A DNA stretch of 64,000 bases, taken from the NCBI GenBank assembly GCA_036971475.1, contig JBAIZL010000001.1:77383271-77447270 (forward strand), written 5' to 3'. The stretch comes from Prosapia bicincta (lineage: Eukaryota; Arthropoda; Insecta; Hemiptera; Cercopidae). Positions 13,001-28,200 of the stretch are shown piece after piece (position 1 is the stretch's first letter; every line of letters starts with the position of its first letter). The notes beneath the pieces are model-generated. The model was not told where the DNA came from and made no database searches. It worked only from the letters and a program-made list of their open reading frames with translations. The translations under genes and the position numbers were made by a program.

Positions 13001-16000
13001 AAGTTAATAATTTTGCCATAAGCGTTTTTCCTAGCCTAATACACTTATAATTTACTCTAGGAAATCATCCATGTTTCATTCGACAATATGTAGCAATTTT
13101 TAAATACACGATTAAGTTAATAATTTTGCCATAAGCGTTTTTCCTAGCCTAATACACTTATAATTTACTCTAGGATATCATCCATGTTTCATTCGACAAT
13201 ATGTAGCAATTTTTAAATACACGATTAAGTTAATAATTTTGCTATAAGCGTTTTTCCTAGCCTAATACACTTATAATTTACTCTAGGAAATCATCCATGT
13301 TTCATTCGACAATATGTAGCAATTTTTAAATACACGATTGAGTTAATAATTTTGCCATAAGCGTTTTTCCTAGCCTAATACACTTATAGTTTACTCTAGC
13401 AAATCATCCAGGTTTCATTCGACAATATGTAGCAATTTTTAAATACACGATTAAGTTAATAATTTTGCCATAAGCGTTTTTCCTAGCCTAATACACTTAT
13501 AATTTACTCTAGGAAATCATTCATGTTTCATTCGACAATATGTAGCAATTTTTAAATACACGATTAAGTTAATAATTTTGCCATAAGCGTTTTTCCTAGC
13601 CTAATACACTTATAATTTACTCTAGGAAATCATCCATGTTTCATTCGACAATATGTAGCAATTTTTAAATACACGATTAAGTTAATAATTTTGCCATAAG
13701 CGTTTTTCCTAGCCTAATACACTTATAATTTACTCTAGGATATCATCCATGTTTCATTCGACAATATGTAGCAATTTTTAAATACACGATTAAGTTAATA
13801 ATTTTGCCATAAGCGTTTTTCCTAGATTAATACACTTATAATTTACTCTAGGATATCATCCATGTTTCATTCGACAATATGTAGCAATTTTTAAATACAC
13901 GATTAAGTTAATAATTTTGCCATAAGCGTTTTTCCTAGCCTAATACACTTATAGTTTACTCTAGGAAATCATCCATGTTTCATTCGACAATATGTAGCAA
14001 TTTTTAAATACACGATTAAGTTAATAATTTTGCTATAAGCGTTTTTCCTAGCCTAATACACTTATAATTTACTCTAGGAAATCATCCATGTTTCATTCGA
14101 CAATATGTAGCAATTTTTAAATACACGATTAAGTTAATAATTTTGCCATAAGCGTTTTTCCTAGCCTAATACACTTATAGTTTACTCTAGGAAATCATCC
14201 ATGTTTCATTCGACAATATGTAGCAATTTTTAAATACACGATTAAGTTAATAATTTTGCCATAAGCGTTTTTCCTAGCCTAATACACTTATAATTTACTC
14301 TAGGAAATCATCCATGTTTCATTCGACAATATGTAGCAATTTTTAAATACACGATTAAGTTAATAATTTTGCCATAAGCGTTTTTCCTAGCCTAATACAC
14401 TTATAATTTACTCTAGGAAATCATCCATGTTTCATTCGACAATATGTAGCAATTTTTAAATACACGATTAAGTTAATAATTTTGCCATAAGCGTTTTTCC
14501 TAGCCTAATACACTTATAGTTTACTCTAGGAAATCATCCATGTTTCATTCGACAATATGTAGCAATTTTTAAATACACGATTAAGTTAATAATTTTGCCA
14601 TAAGCGTTTTTCCTAGCCTAATACACTTATAGTTTACTCTAGGAAATCATCCATGTTTCATTCGACAATATGTAGCAATTTTTAAATACACGATTAAGTT
14701 AATAATTTTGCCATAAGCGTTTTTCCTAGCCTAATACACTTATAATTTACTCTAGGAAATCATCCATGTTTCATTCGACAATATGTAGCAATTTTTAAAT
14801 ACACGATTAAGTTAATAATTTTGCCATAAGCGTTTTTCCTAGCCTAATACACTTATAATTTACTCTAGGAAATCATCCATGTTTCATTCGACAATATGTA
14901 GCAATTTTTAAATACACGATTAAGGTAATAATTTTGTCATAAGCGTTTTTCCTAGCCTAATACACTTATAATTTACTCTAGGAAATCATCCATGTTTCAT
15001 TCGACAATATGTAGCAATTTTTAAATACACGATTAAGTTAATAATTTTGCTATAAGCGTTTTTCCTAGCCTAATACACTTATAATTTACTCTAGGAAATC
15101 ATCCATGTTTCATTCGACAATATGTAGCAATTTTTAAATACACGATTAAGTTAATAATTTTGTCATAAGCGTTTTTCCTAGCCTAATACACTTATAATTT
15201 ACTCTAGGAAATCATCCATGTTTCATTCGACAATATGTAGCAATTTTTAAATACACGATTAAGTTAATAATTTTGCCATAAGCGTTTTTCCTAGCCTAAT
15301 ACACTTATAATTTACTCTAGGAAATCATCCATGTTTCATTCGACAATATGTAGCAATTTTTAAATACACGATTAAGTTAATAATTTTGCCATAAGCGTTT
15401 TTCCTAGCCTAATACACTTATAATTTACTCTAGGAAATCATCCATGTTTCATTCGACAATATGTAGCAATTTTTAAATACACGATTAAGTTAATAATTTT
15501 GCTATAAGCGTTTTTCCTAGCCTAATACACTTATAATTTACTCTAGGAAATCATCCATGTTTCATTCGACAATATGTAGCAATTTTTAAATACACGATTA
15601 AGTTAATAATTTTGCTATAAGCGTTTTTCCTAGCCTAATACACTTATAATTTACTCTAGGAAATCATCCATGTTTCATTCGACAATATGTAGCAATTTTT
15701 AAATACACGATTAAGTTAATAATTTTGCTATAAGCGTTTTTCCTAGCCTAATACACTTATAATTTACTCTAGGAAATCATCCATGTTTCATTCGACAATA
15801 TGTAGCAATTTTTAAATACACGATTAAGTTAATAATTTTGTCATAAGCGTTTTTCCTAGCCTAATACACTTATAATTTACTCTAGGAAATCATCCATGTT
15901 TCATTCGACAATATGTAGCAATTTTTAAATACACGATTAAGTTAATAATTTTGCTATAAGCGTTTTTCCTAGCCTAATACACTTATAATTTACTCTAGGA

Positions 16001-19000
16001 AATCATCCATGTTTCATTCGACAATATGTAGCAATTTTTAAATACACGATTAAGTTAATAATTTTGCTATAAGCGTTTTTCCTAGCCTAATACACTTATA
16101 ATTTACTCTAGGAAATCATCCATGTTTCATTCGACAATATGTAGCAATTTTTAAATACACGATTAAGTTAATAATTTTGCTATATGCGTTTTTCCTAGCC
16201 TAATACACTTATAATTTACTCTAGGAAATCATCCATGTTTCATTCGACAATATGTAGCAATTTTTAAATAAACGATTAAGTTAATATTTTTGCTATAAGC
16301 GTTTTTCCTAGCCTAATACACTTATAATTTACTCTAGGAAATCATCCATGTTTCATTCGACAATATGTAGCAATTTTTAAATACACGATTAAGTTAATAA
16401 TTTTGCTATAAGCGTTTTTCCTAGCCTAATACACTTATAATTTACTCTAGGAAATCATCCATGTTTCATTCGACAATATGTAGCAATTTTTAAATACACG
16501 ATTAAGTTAATAATTTTGCTATAAGCGTTTTTCCTAGCCTAATACACTTATAATTTACTCTAGGAAATCATCCATGTTTCATTCGACAATATGTAGCAAT
16601 TTTTAAATACACGATTAAGTTAATAATTTTGCTATAAGCGTTTTTCCTAGCCTAATACACTTATAATTTACTCTAGGAAATCATCCATGTTTCATTCGAC
16701 AATATGTAGCAATTTTTAAATACACGATTAAGTTAATAATTTTGTCATAAGCGTTTTTCCTAGCCTAATACACTTATAATTTACTCTAGGAAATCATCCA
16801 TGTTTCATTCGACAATATGTAGCAATTTTTAAATACACGATTAAGTTAATAATTTTGTCATAAGCGTTTTTCCTAGCCTAATACACTTATAATTTACTCT
16901 AGGAAATCATCCATGTTTCATTCGACAATATGTAGCAATTTTTAAATACACGATTAAGTTAATAATTTTGCCATAAGCGTTTTTCCTAGCCTAATACACT
17001 TATAATTTACTCTAGGAAATCATCCATGTTTCATTCGACAATATGTAGCAATTTTTAAATACACGATTAAGTTAATAATTTTGCCATAAGCGTTTTTCCT
17101 AGCCTAATACACTTATAATTTACTCTAGGAAATCATCCATGTTTCATTCGACAATATGTAGCAATTTTTAAATACACGATTAAGTTAATAATTTTGCTAT
17201 AAGCGTTTTTCCTAGCCTAATACACTTATAATTTACTCTAGGAAATCATCCATGTTTCATTCGACAATATGTAGCAATTTTTAAATACACGATTAAGTTA
17301 ATAATTTTGCTATAAGCGTTTTTCCTAGCCTAATACACTTATAATTTACTCTAGGAAATCATCCATGTTTCATTCGACAATATGTAGCAATTTTTAAATA
17401 CACGATTAAGTTAATAATTTTGCTATAAGCGTTTTTCCTAGCCTAATACACTTATAATTTACTCTAGGAAATCATCCATGTTTCATTCGACAATATGTAG
17501 CAATTTTTAAATACACGATTAAGTTAATAATTTTGTCATAAGCGTTTTTCCTAGCCTAATACACTTATAATTTACTCTAGGAAATCATCCATGTTTCATT
17601 CGACAATATGTAGCAATTTTTAAATACACGATTAAGTTAATAATTTTGCTATAAGCGTTTTTCCTAGCCTAATACACTTATAATTTACTCTAGGAAATCA
17701 TCCATGTTTCATTCGACAATATGTAGCAATTTTTAAATACACGATTAAGTTAATAATTTTGCTATAAGCGTTTTTCCTAGCCTAATACACTTATAATTTA
17801 CTCTAGGAAATCATCCATGTTTCATTCGACAATATGTAGCAATTTTTAAATACACGATTAAGTTAATAATTTTGCTATAAGCGTTTTTCCTAGCCTAATA
17901 CACTTATAATTTACTCTAGGAAATCATCCATGTTTCATTCGACAATATGTAGCAATTTTTAAATACACGATTAAGTTAATAATTTTGTCATAAGCGTTTT
18001 TCCTAGCCTAATACACTTATAATTTACTCTAGGAAATCATCCATGTTTCATTCGACAATATGTAGCAATTTTTAAATACACGATTAAGTTAATAATTTTG
18101 CTATAAGCGTTTTTCCTAGCCTAATACACTTATAATTTACTCTAGGAAATCATCCATGTTTCATTCGACAATATGTAGCAATTTTTAAATACACGATTAA
18201 GTTAATAATTTTGCCATAAGCGTTTTTCCTAGCCTAATACACTTATAATTTACTCTAGGAAATCATCCATGTTTCATTCGACAATATGTAGCAATTTTTA
18301 AATACACGATTAAGTTAATAATTTTGCCATAAGCGTTTTTCCTAGCCTAATACACTTATAATTTACTCTAGGAAATCATCCATGTTTCATTCGACAATAT
18401 GTAGCAATTTTTAAATACACGATTAAGTTAATAATTTTGCCATAAGCGTTTTTCCTAGCCTAATACACTTATAATTTACTCTAGGAAATCATCCATGTTT
18501 CATTCGACAATATGTAGCAATTTTTAAATACACGATTAAGTTAATAATTTTGCCATAAGCGTTTTTCCTAGCCTAATACACTTATAATTTACTCTAGGAA
18601 ATCATCCATATTTCATTCGACAATATGTAGCAATTTTTAAATACACGATTAAGTTAATAATTTTGTCATAAGCGTTTTTCCTAGCCTAATACACTTATAA
18701 TTTACTCTAGGAAATCATCCATGTTTCATTCGACAATATGTAGCAATTTTTAAATACACGATTAAGTTAATAATTTTGCTATAAGCGTTTTTCCTAGCCT
18801 AATACACTTATAATTTACTCTAGGAAATCATCCATGTTTCATTCGACAATATGTAGCAATTTTTAAATACACGATTAAGTTAATAATTTTGCCATAAGCG
18901 TTTTTCCTAGCCTAATACACTTATAATTTACTCTAGGAAATCATCCATGTTTCATTCGACAATATGTAGCAATTTTTAAATACACGATTAAGTTAATAAT

Positions 19001-22000
19001 TTTGCTATAAGCGTTTTTCCTAGCCTAATACACTTATAATTTACTCTAGGAAATCATCCATGTTTCATTCGACAATATGTAGCAATTTTTAAATACACGA
19101 TTAAGTTAATAATTTTGCCATAAGCGTTTTTCCTAGCCTAATACACTTATAGTTTACTCTAGGAAATCATCCATGTTTCATTCGACAATATGTAGCAATT
19201 TTTAAATACACGATTAAGTTAATAATTTTGCCATAAGCGTTTTTCCTAGCCTAATACACTTATAATTTACTCTAGGAAATCATCCATGTTTCATTCGACA
19301 ATATGTAGCAATTTTTAAATACACGATTAAGTTAATAATTTTGCCATAAGCGTTTTTCCTAGCCTTATACACTTATAATTTACTCTAGGATATCATCCAT
19401 GTTTCATTCGACAATATGTAGCAATTTTTAAATACACGATTAAGTTAATAATTTTGCCATAAGCGTTTTTCCTAGCCTAATACACTTATAATTTACTCTA
19501 GGAAATCATCCATGTTTCATTCGACAATATGTAGCAATTTTTAAATACACGATTAAGTTAATAATTTTGCTATAAGCGTTTTTCCTAGCCTAATACACTT
19601 ATAATTTACTCTAGGAAATCATCCATGTTTCATTCGACAATATGTAGCAATTTTTAAATACACGATTAAGTTAATAATTTTGTCATAAGCGTTTTTCCTA
19701 GCCTAATACACTTATAATTTACTCTAGGAAATCATCCATGTTTCATTCGACAATATGTAGCAATTTTTAAATACACGATTAAGTTAATAATTTTGCCATA
19801 AGCGTTTTTCCTAGCCTAATACACTTATAGTTTACTCTAGGAAATCATCCATGTTTCATTCGACAATATGTAGCAATTTTTAAATACACGATTAAGTTAA
19901 TAATTTTGCCATTAGCGTTTTTCCTAGCCTAATACACTTATAATTTACTCTAGGAAATCATCCATGTTTCATTCGACAATATGTAGCAATTTTTAAATAC
20001 ACGATTAAGTTAATAATTTTGCCATAAGCGTTTTTCCTAGCCTAATACACTTATAATTTACTCTAGGAAATCATCCATGTTTCATTCGACAATATGTAGC
20101 AATTTTTAAATACACGATTAAGTTAATAATTTTGCCATAAGCGTTTTTCCTAGCCTAATACACTTATAATTTACTCTAGGAAATCATCCATGTTTCATTC
20201 GACAATATGTAGCAATTTTTAAATACACGATTAAGTTAATAATTTTGTCATAAGCGTTTTCCCCAGCCTAATACACTTATAATTTACTCTAGGAAATCAT
20301 CCATGTTTCATTCGACAATATGTAGCAATTTTTAAATACACGATTAAGTTAATAATTTTGCTATAAGCGTTTTTCCTAGCCTAATACACTTATAATTTAC
20401 TCTAGGAAATCATCCATGTTTCATTCGACAATATGTAGCAATTTTTAAATACACGATTAAGTTAATAATTTTGCTATAAGCGTTTTTCCTAGCCTAATAC
20501 ACTTATAATTTACTCTAGGAAATCATCCATGTTTCATTCGACAATATGTAGCAATTTTTAAATACACGATTAAGTTAATAATTTTGCTATAAGCGTTTTT
20601 CCTAGCCTAATACACTTATAATTTACTCTAGGAAATCATCCATGTTTCATTCGACAATATGTAGCAATTTTTAAATACACGATTAAGTTAATAATTTTGT
20701 CATAAGCGTTTTTCCTAGCCTAATACACTTATAATTTACTCTAGGAAATCATCCATGTTTCATTCGACAATATGTAGCAATTTTTAAATACACGATTAAG
20801 TTAATAATTTTGCTATAAGCGTTTTTCCTAGCCTAATACACTTATAATTTACTCTAGGAAATCATCCATGTTTCATTCGACAATATGTAGCAATTTTTAA
20901 ATACACGATTAAGTTAATAATTTTGCTATAAGCGTTTTTCCTAGCCTAATACACTTATAATTTACTCTAGGAAATCATCCATGTTTCATTCGACAATATG
21001 TAGCAATTTTTAAATACACGATTAAGTTAATAATTTTGCTATAAGCGTTTTTCCTAGCCTAATACACTTATAATTTACTCTAGGAAATCATCCATGTTTC
21101 ATTCGACAATATGTAGCAATTTTTAAATACACGATTAAGTTAATAATTTTGCTATAAGCGTTTTTCCTAGCCTAATACACTTATAATTTACTCTAGGAAA
21201 TCATCCATGTTTCATTCGACAATATGTAGCAATTTTTAAATACACGATTAAGTTAATAATTTTGCTATAAGCGTTTTTCCTAGCCTAATACACTTATAAT
21301 TTACTCTAGGAAATCATCCATGTTTCATTCGACAATATGTAGCAATTTTTAAATACACGATTAAGTTAATAATTTTGCTATAAGCGTTTTTCCTAGCCTA
21401 ATACACTTATAATTTACTCTAGGAAATCATCCATGTTTCATTCGACAATATGTAGCAATTTTTAAATACACGATTAAGTTAATAATTTTGCTATAAGCGT
21501 TTTTCCTAGCCTAATACACTTATAATTTACTCTAGGAAATCATCCATGTTTCATTCGACAATATGTAGCAATTTTTAAATACACGATTAAGTTAATAATT
21601 TTGCCATAAGCGTTTTTCCTAGCCTAATACACTTATAATTTACTCTAGGAAATCATCCATGTTTCATTCGACAATATGTAGCAATTTTTAAATACACGAT
21701 TAAGTTAATAATTTTGCCATAAGCGTTTTTCCTAGCCTAATACACTTATAATTTACTCTAGGAAATCATCCATGTTTCATTCGACAATATGTAGCAATTT
21801 TTAAATACACGATTAAGTTAATAATTTTGCCATAAGCGTTTTTCCTAGCCTAATACACTTATAATTTACTCTAGGAAATCATCCATGTTTCATTCGACAA
21901 TATGTAGCAATTTTTAAATACACGATTAAGTTAATAATATTGCCATAAGCGTTTTTCCTAGCCTAATACACTTATAATTTACTCTAGGAAATCATCCATG

Positions 22001-23464
22001 TTTCATTCGACAATATGTAGCAATTTTTAAATACACGATTAAGTTAATAATTTTGCCATAAGCGTTTTTCCTAGCCTAATACACTTATAATTTACTCTAG
22101 GAAATCATCCATGTTTCATTCGACAATATGTAGCAATTTTTAAATACACGATTAAGTTAATAATATTGCCATAAGCGTTTTTCCTAGCCTAATACACTTA
22201 TAATTTACTCTAGGAAATCATCCATATTTCATTCGACAATATGTAGCAATTTTTAAATACACGATTAAGTTAATAATTTTGCCATAAGCGTTTTTCCTAG
22301 CCTAATACACTTATAATTTACTCTAGGAAATCATCCATGTTTCATTCGACAATATGTAGCAATTTTTAAATACACGATTAAGTTAATAATTTTGCCATAA
22401 GCGTTTTTCCTAGCCTTATACACTTATAATTTACTCTAGGATATCATCCATGTTTCATTCGACAATATGTAGCAATTTTTAAATACACGATTAAGTTAAT
22501 AATTTTGCCATAAGCGTTTTTCCTAGCCTAATACACTTATAATTTACTCTAGGAAATCATCCATGTTTCATTCGACAATATGTAGCAATTTTTAAATACA
22601 CGATTAAGTTAATAATTTTGCTATAAGCGTTTTTCCTAGCCTAATACACTTATAATTTACTCTAGGAAATCATCCATGTTTCATTCGACAATATGTAGCA
22701 ATTTTTAAATACACGATTAAGTTAATAATTTTGTCATAAGCGTTTTTCCTAGCCTAATACACTTATAATTTACTCTAGGAAATCATCCATGTTTCATTCG
22801 ACAATATGTAGCAATTTTTAAATACACGATTAAGTTAATAATTTTGCCATAAGCGTTTTTCCTAGCCTAATACACTTATAGTTTACTCTAGGAAATCATC
22901 CATGTTTCATTCGACAATATGTAGCAATTTTTAAATACACGATTAAGTTAATAATTTTGCCATTAGCGTTTTTCCTAGCCTAATACACTTATAATTTACT
23001 CTAGGAAATCATCCATGTTTCATTCGACAATATGTAGCAATTTTTAAATACACGATTAAGTTAATAATTTTGCCATAAGCGTTTTTCCTAGCCTAATACA
23101 CTTATAATTTACTCTAGGAAATCATCCATGTTTCATTCGACAATATGTAGCAATTTTTAAATACACGATTAAGTTAATAATTTTGCCATAAGCGTTTTTC
23201 CTAGCCTAATACACTTATAATTTACTCTAGGAAATCATCCATGTTTCATTCGACAATATGTAGCAATTTTTAAATACACGATTAAGGTAATAATTTTGCC
23301 ATAAGCGTTTTTCCTAGCCTAATACGCTTATAATTTACTCTAGGAAATCATCCATGTTTCATTCGACAATATGTAGCAATTTTTAAATACACGATTAAGT
23401 TAATAATTTTGTCATAAGCGTTTTCCCCAGCCTAATACACTTATAATTTACTCTAGGATATCAT
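4020..23464. repeat. 113-bp satellite array, 172 tandem units
   Basis: The fixed string AATCATCCATG (or AATCGTCCATG) recurs every 113 bp. From 4023 to 23461 is 19,438 bp, which is 172 units plus 2 bp. The 2 bp are explained by one unit near 12224 that reads TTGCAAAATAAGC instead of TTGCCATAAGC. The unit is about 28% GC and encodes nothing: 113 is not a multiple of 3 and stops occur in every frame. Each unit contains an 8-bp dyad, TTTCCTAG and CTAGGAAA, separated by about 22 bp. Diagnostic sites vary among units (GTCAT/GCCAT/GCTAT, CCCAG/CCTAG, GGAAATC/GGATATC, TAATTTAC/TAGTTTAC). The units at the left edge are the most mixed. No transposon interrupts the array. No CENP-B box was seen. A pericentromeric or centromeric role is possible but not shown. 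Confidence 0.98.
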
Positions 23465-25220
23465 CGATATTCTAATAAAATACGTAAAACAGCTTCAAAT
23501 TTCCGTTTCTTTCGAGGTGGGGGGAAATGACTTATATGAATAATCAAATGTGAAAATAGATTCGAAATTTTAAATAAAACCGATGAAAGTATTATTATTT
23601 TCATAAGTAAATTATTATTCTCATTTAATACCCAATTATAATTATTTTTTATATTTTTTAAAAATAAATTATTAATTTTTATAATCTGTGAATATCTTGA
23701 ATAACAATTTAAAATTATGCTAAGATACTAATACTAATGCCAAGATACAAAGTATAATAAGAAAATAAACAACAGTTCTTAGATACGAGTAAAATAACAT
23801 TCAGTTCAGATGGCAAAAACATTACATCGAACTTCTGCTACCACTGACCACGACGGTATTTTGTGAGAATTCGACGGTTTAAAATGTTCTTTATCGCTTA
23901 TAATAATACAAAAATATTGGAACCATGGATTTTAAGTGTCAATGGCAATCGGTGAAGCAAATTAAAATAATATATCTATAAATAATAAGTAAGCTCTTAA
24001 AATATTTAATAAAATTATAAATTTGACTAGACGTTAATTTATTGAAATCAAACGTTAAAGTATATGTTTTGTTACTACAATGTTATTGACAATGCATAAT
24101 GGGTATTGTAAATACGCTTCAATAAAATGAGAGCAGAATTAAGACAATAAAAGATTATGCAGGTACCCAGCACTTGGGTCCATAATTAAGTTCTGCTCCC
24201 ACCCGCGCCCTTTCCTCTTCCCTCCCTTGCCCTAGGCACGTCACCAGGGCTACGTTTTGTCTGCCTGAGTCAATAGAGGTAAAGATGTCACAAATGATTC
24301 TTCTGTTACTCATTTCCCTGTCAAATATTATCTTCTACTTTGTCAGGGGATAATTATGGGCTTTTCATAACGATACCTAATTCTATCACAGGGGATGTAC
24401 TGACTGGTTAGACGACTTTTTTACTAGCCCGATATAGGGTGGGTCTTTTTACGTGCTCCTGCTTACGTGATTATGTCCTGTAGGGGATCTCTACTTCTGT
24501 TCATAGTCCTTGTCTTATGTTTTTTTTTGGTTCGCGGTACTTTTTGTGGGCATTAGAACTATAAAATATCTGTTCTTACTGTAATTCCTAAGCAATACTT
24601 ACATTTTTAAGAAAAGGTGCTGGTAATCTAATTCTCTTCCTAACTTCAATATCGTTTCCCTTAACCGTCTCTAAATCTGACCCCTTCTTCTTCGACTTAC
24701 CGACTTTCAATTCTCAACTTATTATAATAACATACCTTGAGGAGCTTCTGTGTTATAATAAATACAGTAATAAAAAGCAGCACAAGGCAAAAGATATATA
24801 ACAAGTTTATTTTAATCGTCGCTTTTCCCCTTCACCAAGTTTACGCATTGCTATAACTTTTATATAAGAAGATGAGCTAGAAAAAGGAGTTAATTCTCCA
24901 CAATTATCTTGTAGAAGAATGGTTAAAAATATAACCTTAACATAAAAAAAGGATAAGAAAGATATTTCTATGACCTCTTATTGAATATAATACCAGTGGG
25001 TTTTATGTTTCTATAGTTATAAATCCTGTAAATTGTTAATGTCGATCTAAATAAACTGTTTGAACTGCTTATTTGTTTTGTGCTGTCCATCATGGTGTAG
25101 TAATATGGACAAGGAAAATAATTGTAAATTAAAATGGAATATAAAAGTGAGTGTACCGAATTCTGTGTGAAATAAGCCTTTGCAACTTGTAAAATAGGTT
25201 GGCAAACGCGCAGGAGACAA
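23465..25220. other. unassigned AT-rich spacer between two satellites
   Basis: The satellite stops abruptly at 23464. The next 1.75 kb is AT-rich, with pyrimidine-rich islands near 24200-24240 and a C/T-rich stretch at 24270-24560. The minus-strand frame at 24968-25234 has no domain and runs into the first 62-bp unit; I do not call it. No RNA gene seen. Confidence 0.45.
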
Positions 25221-28200
25221 AAGAATATAAGCAACTAAATTAACAGTCAGAAGTGGGGGCTCACATCTGGACCTTTGTTAAAAGAAGTGTAAGCACGTAA
25301 ATTAACAGTCAGAAGTGGGGGCTCACATCTGGACCTTTGTTAAAAGAAGTATAAGCACGTAAATTAACAGTCAGAAGTGGGGGCTCACATCTGGACCTTT
25401 GTTAAAAGAAGTATAAGCACGTAAATTAACAGTCAGAAGTGGGGGCTCACATCTGGACCTTTGTTAAAAGAAGTATAAGCACGTAAATTAACAGTCAGAA
25501 GTGGGGGCTCACATCTGGACCTTTGTTAAAAGAAGTATAAGCACGTAAATTAACAGTCAGAAGTGGAGGCTCACATCTGGACCTTTGTTAAAAGAAGTAT
25601 AAGCACGTAAATTGACAGTCAGAAGTGGAGGCTCACATCTGGACCTTTGTTAAAAGAAGTATAAGCACGTAAATTAACAGTCAGAAGTGGAGGCTCACAT
25701 CTGGACCTTTGTTAAAAGAAGTATAAGCACGTAAATTAACAGTCAGAAGTGGAGGCTCACATCTGGACCTTTGTTAAAAGAAGTATAAGCACGTAAATTA
25801 ACAGTCAGAAGTGGAGGCTCACATCTGGACCTTTGTTAAAAGAAGTATAAGCACGTAAATTAACAGTCAGAAGTGGAGGCTCACATCTGGACCTTTGTTA
25901 AAAGAAGTATAAGCACGTAAATTAACAGTCAGAAGTGGAGGCTCACATCTGGACCTTTGTTAAAAGAAGTATAAGCACGTAAATTAACAGTCAGAAGTGG
26001 AGGCTCACATCTGGACCTTTGTTAAAAGAAGTATAAGCACGTAAATTAACAGTCAGAAGTGGAGGCTCACATCTGGACCTTTGTTAAAAGAAGTATAAGC
26101 ACGTAAATTAACAGTCAGAAGTGGGGGCTCACATCTGGACCTTTGTTAAAAGAAGTATAAGCACGTAAATTAACAGTCAGAAGTGGGGGCTCACATCTGG
26201 ACCTTTGTTAAAAGAAGTATAAGCACGTAAATTAACAGTCAGAAGTGGGGGCTCACATCTGGACCTTTGTTAAAAGAAGTATAAGCACGTAAATTAACAG
26301 TCAGAAGTGGAGGCTCACATCTGGACCTTTGTTAAAAGAAGTATAAGCACGTAAATTGACAGTCAGAAGTGGAGGCTCACATCTGGACCTTTGTTAAAAG
26401 AAGTATAAGCACGTAAATTAACAGTCAGAAGTGGAGGCTCACATCTGGACCTTTGTTAAAAGAAGTATAAGCACGTAAATTAACAGTCAGAAGTGGAGGC
26501 TCACATCTGGACCTTTGTTAAAAGAAGTATAAGCACGTAAATTAACAGTCAGAAGTGGAGGCTCACATCTGGACCTTTGTTAAAAGAAGTATAAGCACGT
26601 AAATTAACAGTCAGAAGTGGAGGCTCACATCTGGACCTTTGTTAAAAGAAGTATAAGCACGTAAATTAACAGTCAGAAGTGGAGGCTCACATCTGGACCT
26701 TGGTTAAAAGAAGTATAAGCACGTAAATTAACAGTCAGAAGTGGAGGCTCACATCTGGACCTTTGTTAAAAGAAGTATAAGCACGTAAATTAACAGTCAG
26801 AAGTGGAGGCTCACAACTGGACCTTTGTTAAAAGAAGTATAAGCACGTAAATTAACAGTCAGAAGTGGAGGCTCACATCTGGGCCTTTGTTAAAAGAAGT
26901 ATAAGCACGTAAATTAACAGTCAGAAGTGGAGGCTCACATCTGGACCTTTGTTAAAAGAAGTATAAGCACGTAAATTAACAGTCTGAAGTGGGGGCTCAC
27001 ATCTGGACCTTTGTTAAAAGAAGTATAAGCACGTAAATTAACAGTCAGAAGTGGAGGCTCACATCTGGACCTTTGTTAAAAGAAGTATAAGCACGTAAAT
27101 TAACAGTCAGAAGTGGAGGCTCACATCTGGACCTTTGTTAAAAGAAGTATAAGCACGTAAATTAACAGTCAGAAGTGGAGGCTCACATCTGGACCTTTGT
27201 TAAAAGAAGTATAAGCACGTAAATTAACAGTCAGAAGTGGAGGCTCACATCTGGACCTTTGTTAAAAGAAGTATAAGCACGTAAATTAACAGTCAGAAGT
27301 GGAGGCTCACATCTGGACCTTTGTTAAAAGAAGTATAAGCACGTAAATTAACAGTCAGAAGTGGAGGCTCACATCTGGACCTTTGTTAAAAGAAGTATAA
27401 GCACGTAAATTAACAGTCAGAAGTGGAGGCTCACATCTGGACCTTTGTTAAAAGAAGTATAAGCACGTAAATTAACAGTCAGAAGTGGAGGCTCACATCT
27501 GGACCTTTGTTAAAAGAAGTATAAGCACGTAAATTAACAGTCAGAAGTGGAGGCTCACATCTGGACCTTTGTTAAAAGAAGTATAAGCACGTAAATTAAC
27601 AGTCAGAAGTGGGGGCTCACATCTGGACCTTTGTTAAAAGAAGTATAAGCACGTAAATTAACAGTCAGAAGTGGGGGCTCACATCTGGACCTTTGTTAAA
27701 AGAAGTATAAGCACGTAAATTAACAGTCAGAAGTGGGGGCTCACATCTGGACCTTTGTTAAAAGAAGTATAAGCACGTAAATTAACAGTCAGAAGTGGGG
27801 GCTCACATCTGGACCTTTGTTAAAAGAAGTATAAGCACGTAAATTAACAGTCAGAAGTGGAGGCTCACATCTGGACCTTTGTTAAAAGAAGTATAAGCAC
27901 GTAAATTAACAGTCAGAAGTGGAGGCTCACATCTGGACCTTTGTTAAAAGAAGTATAAGCACGTAAATTAACAGTCAGAAGTGGAGGCTCACATCTGGAC
28001 CTTTGTTAAAAGAAGTATAAGCACGTAAATTAACAGTCAGAAGTGGAGGCTCACATCTGGACCTTTGTTAAAAGAAGTATAAGCACGTAAATTAACAGTC
28101 AGAAGTGGAGGCTCACATCTGGACCTTTGTTAAAAGAAGTATAAGCACGTAAATTAACAGTCAGAAGTGGAGGCTCACATCTGGACCTTTGTTAAAAGAA

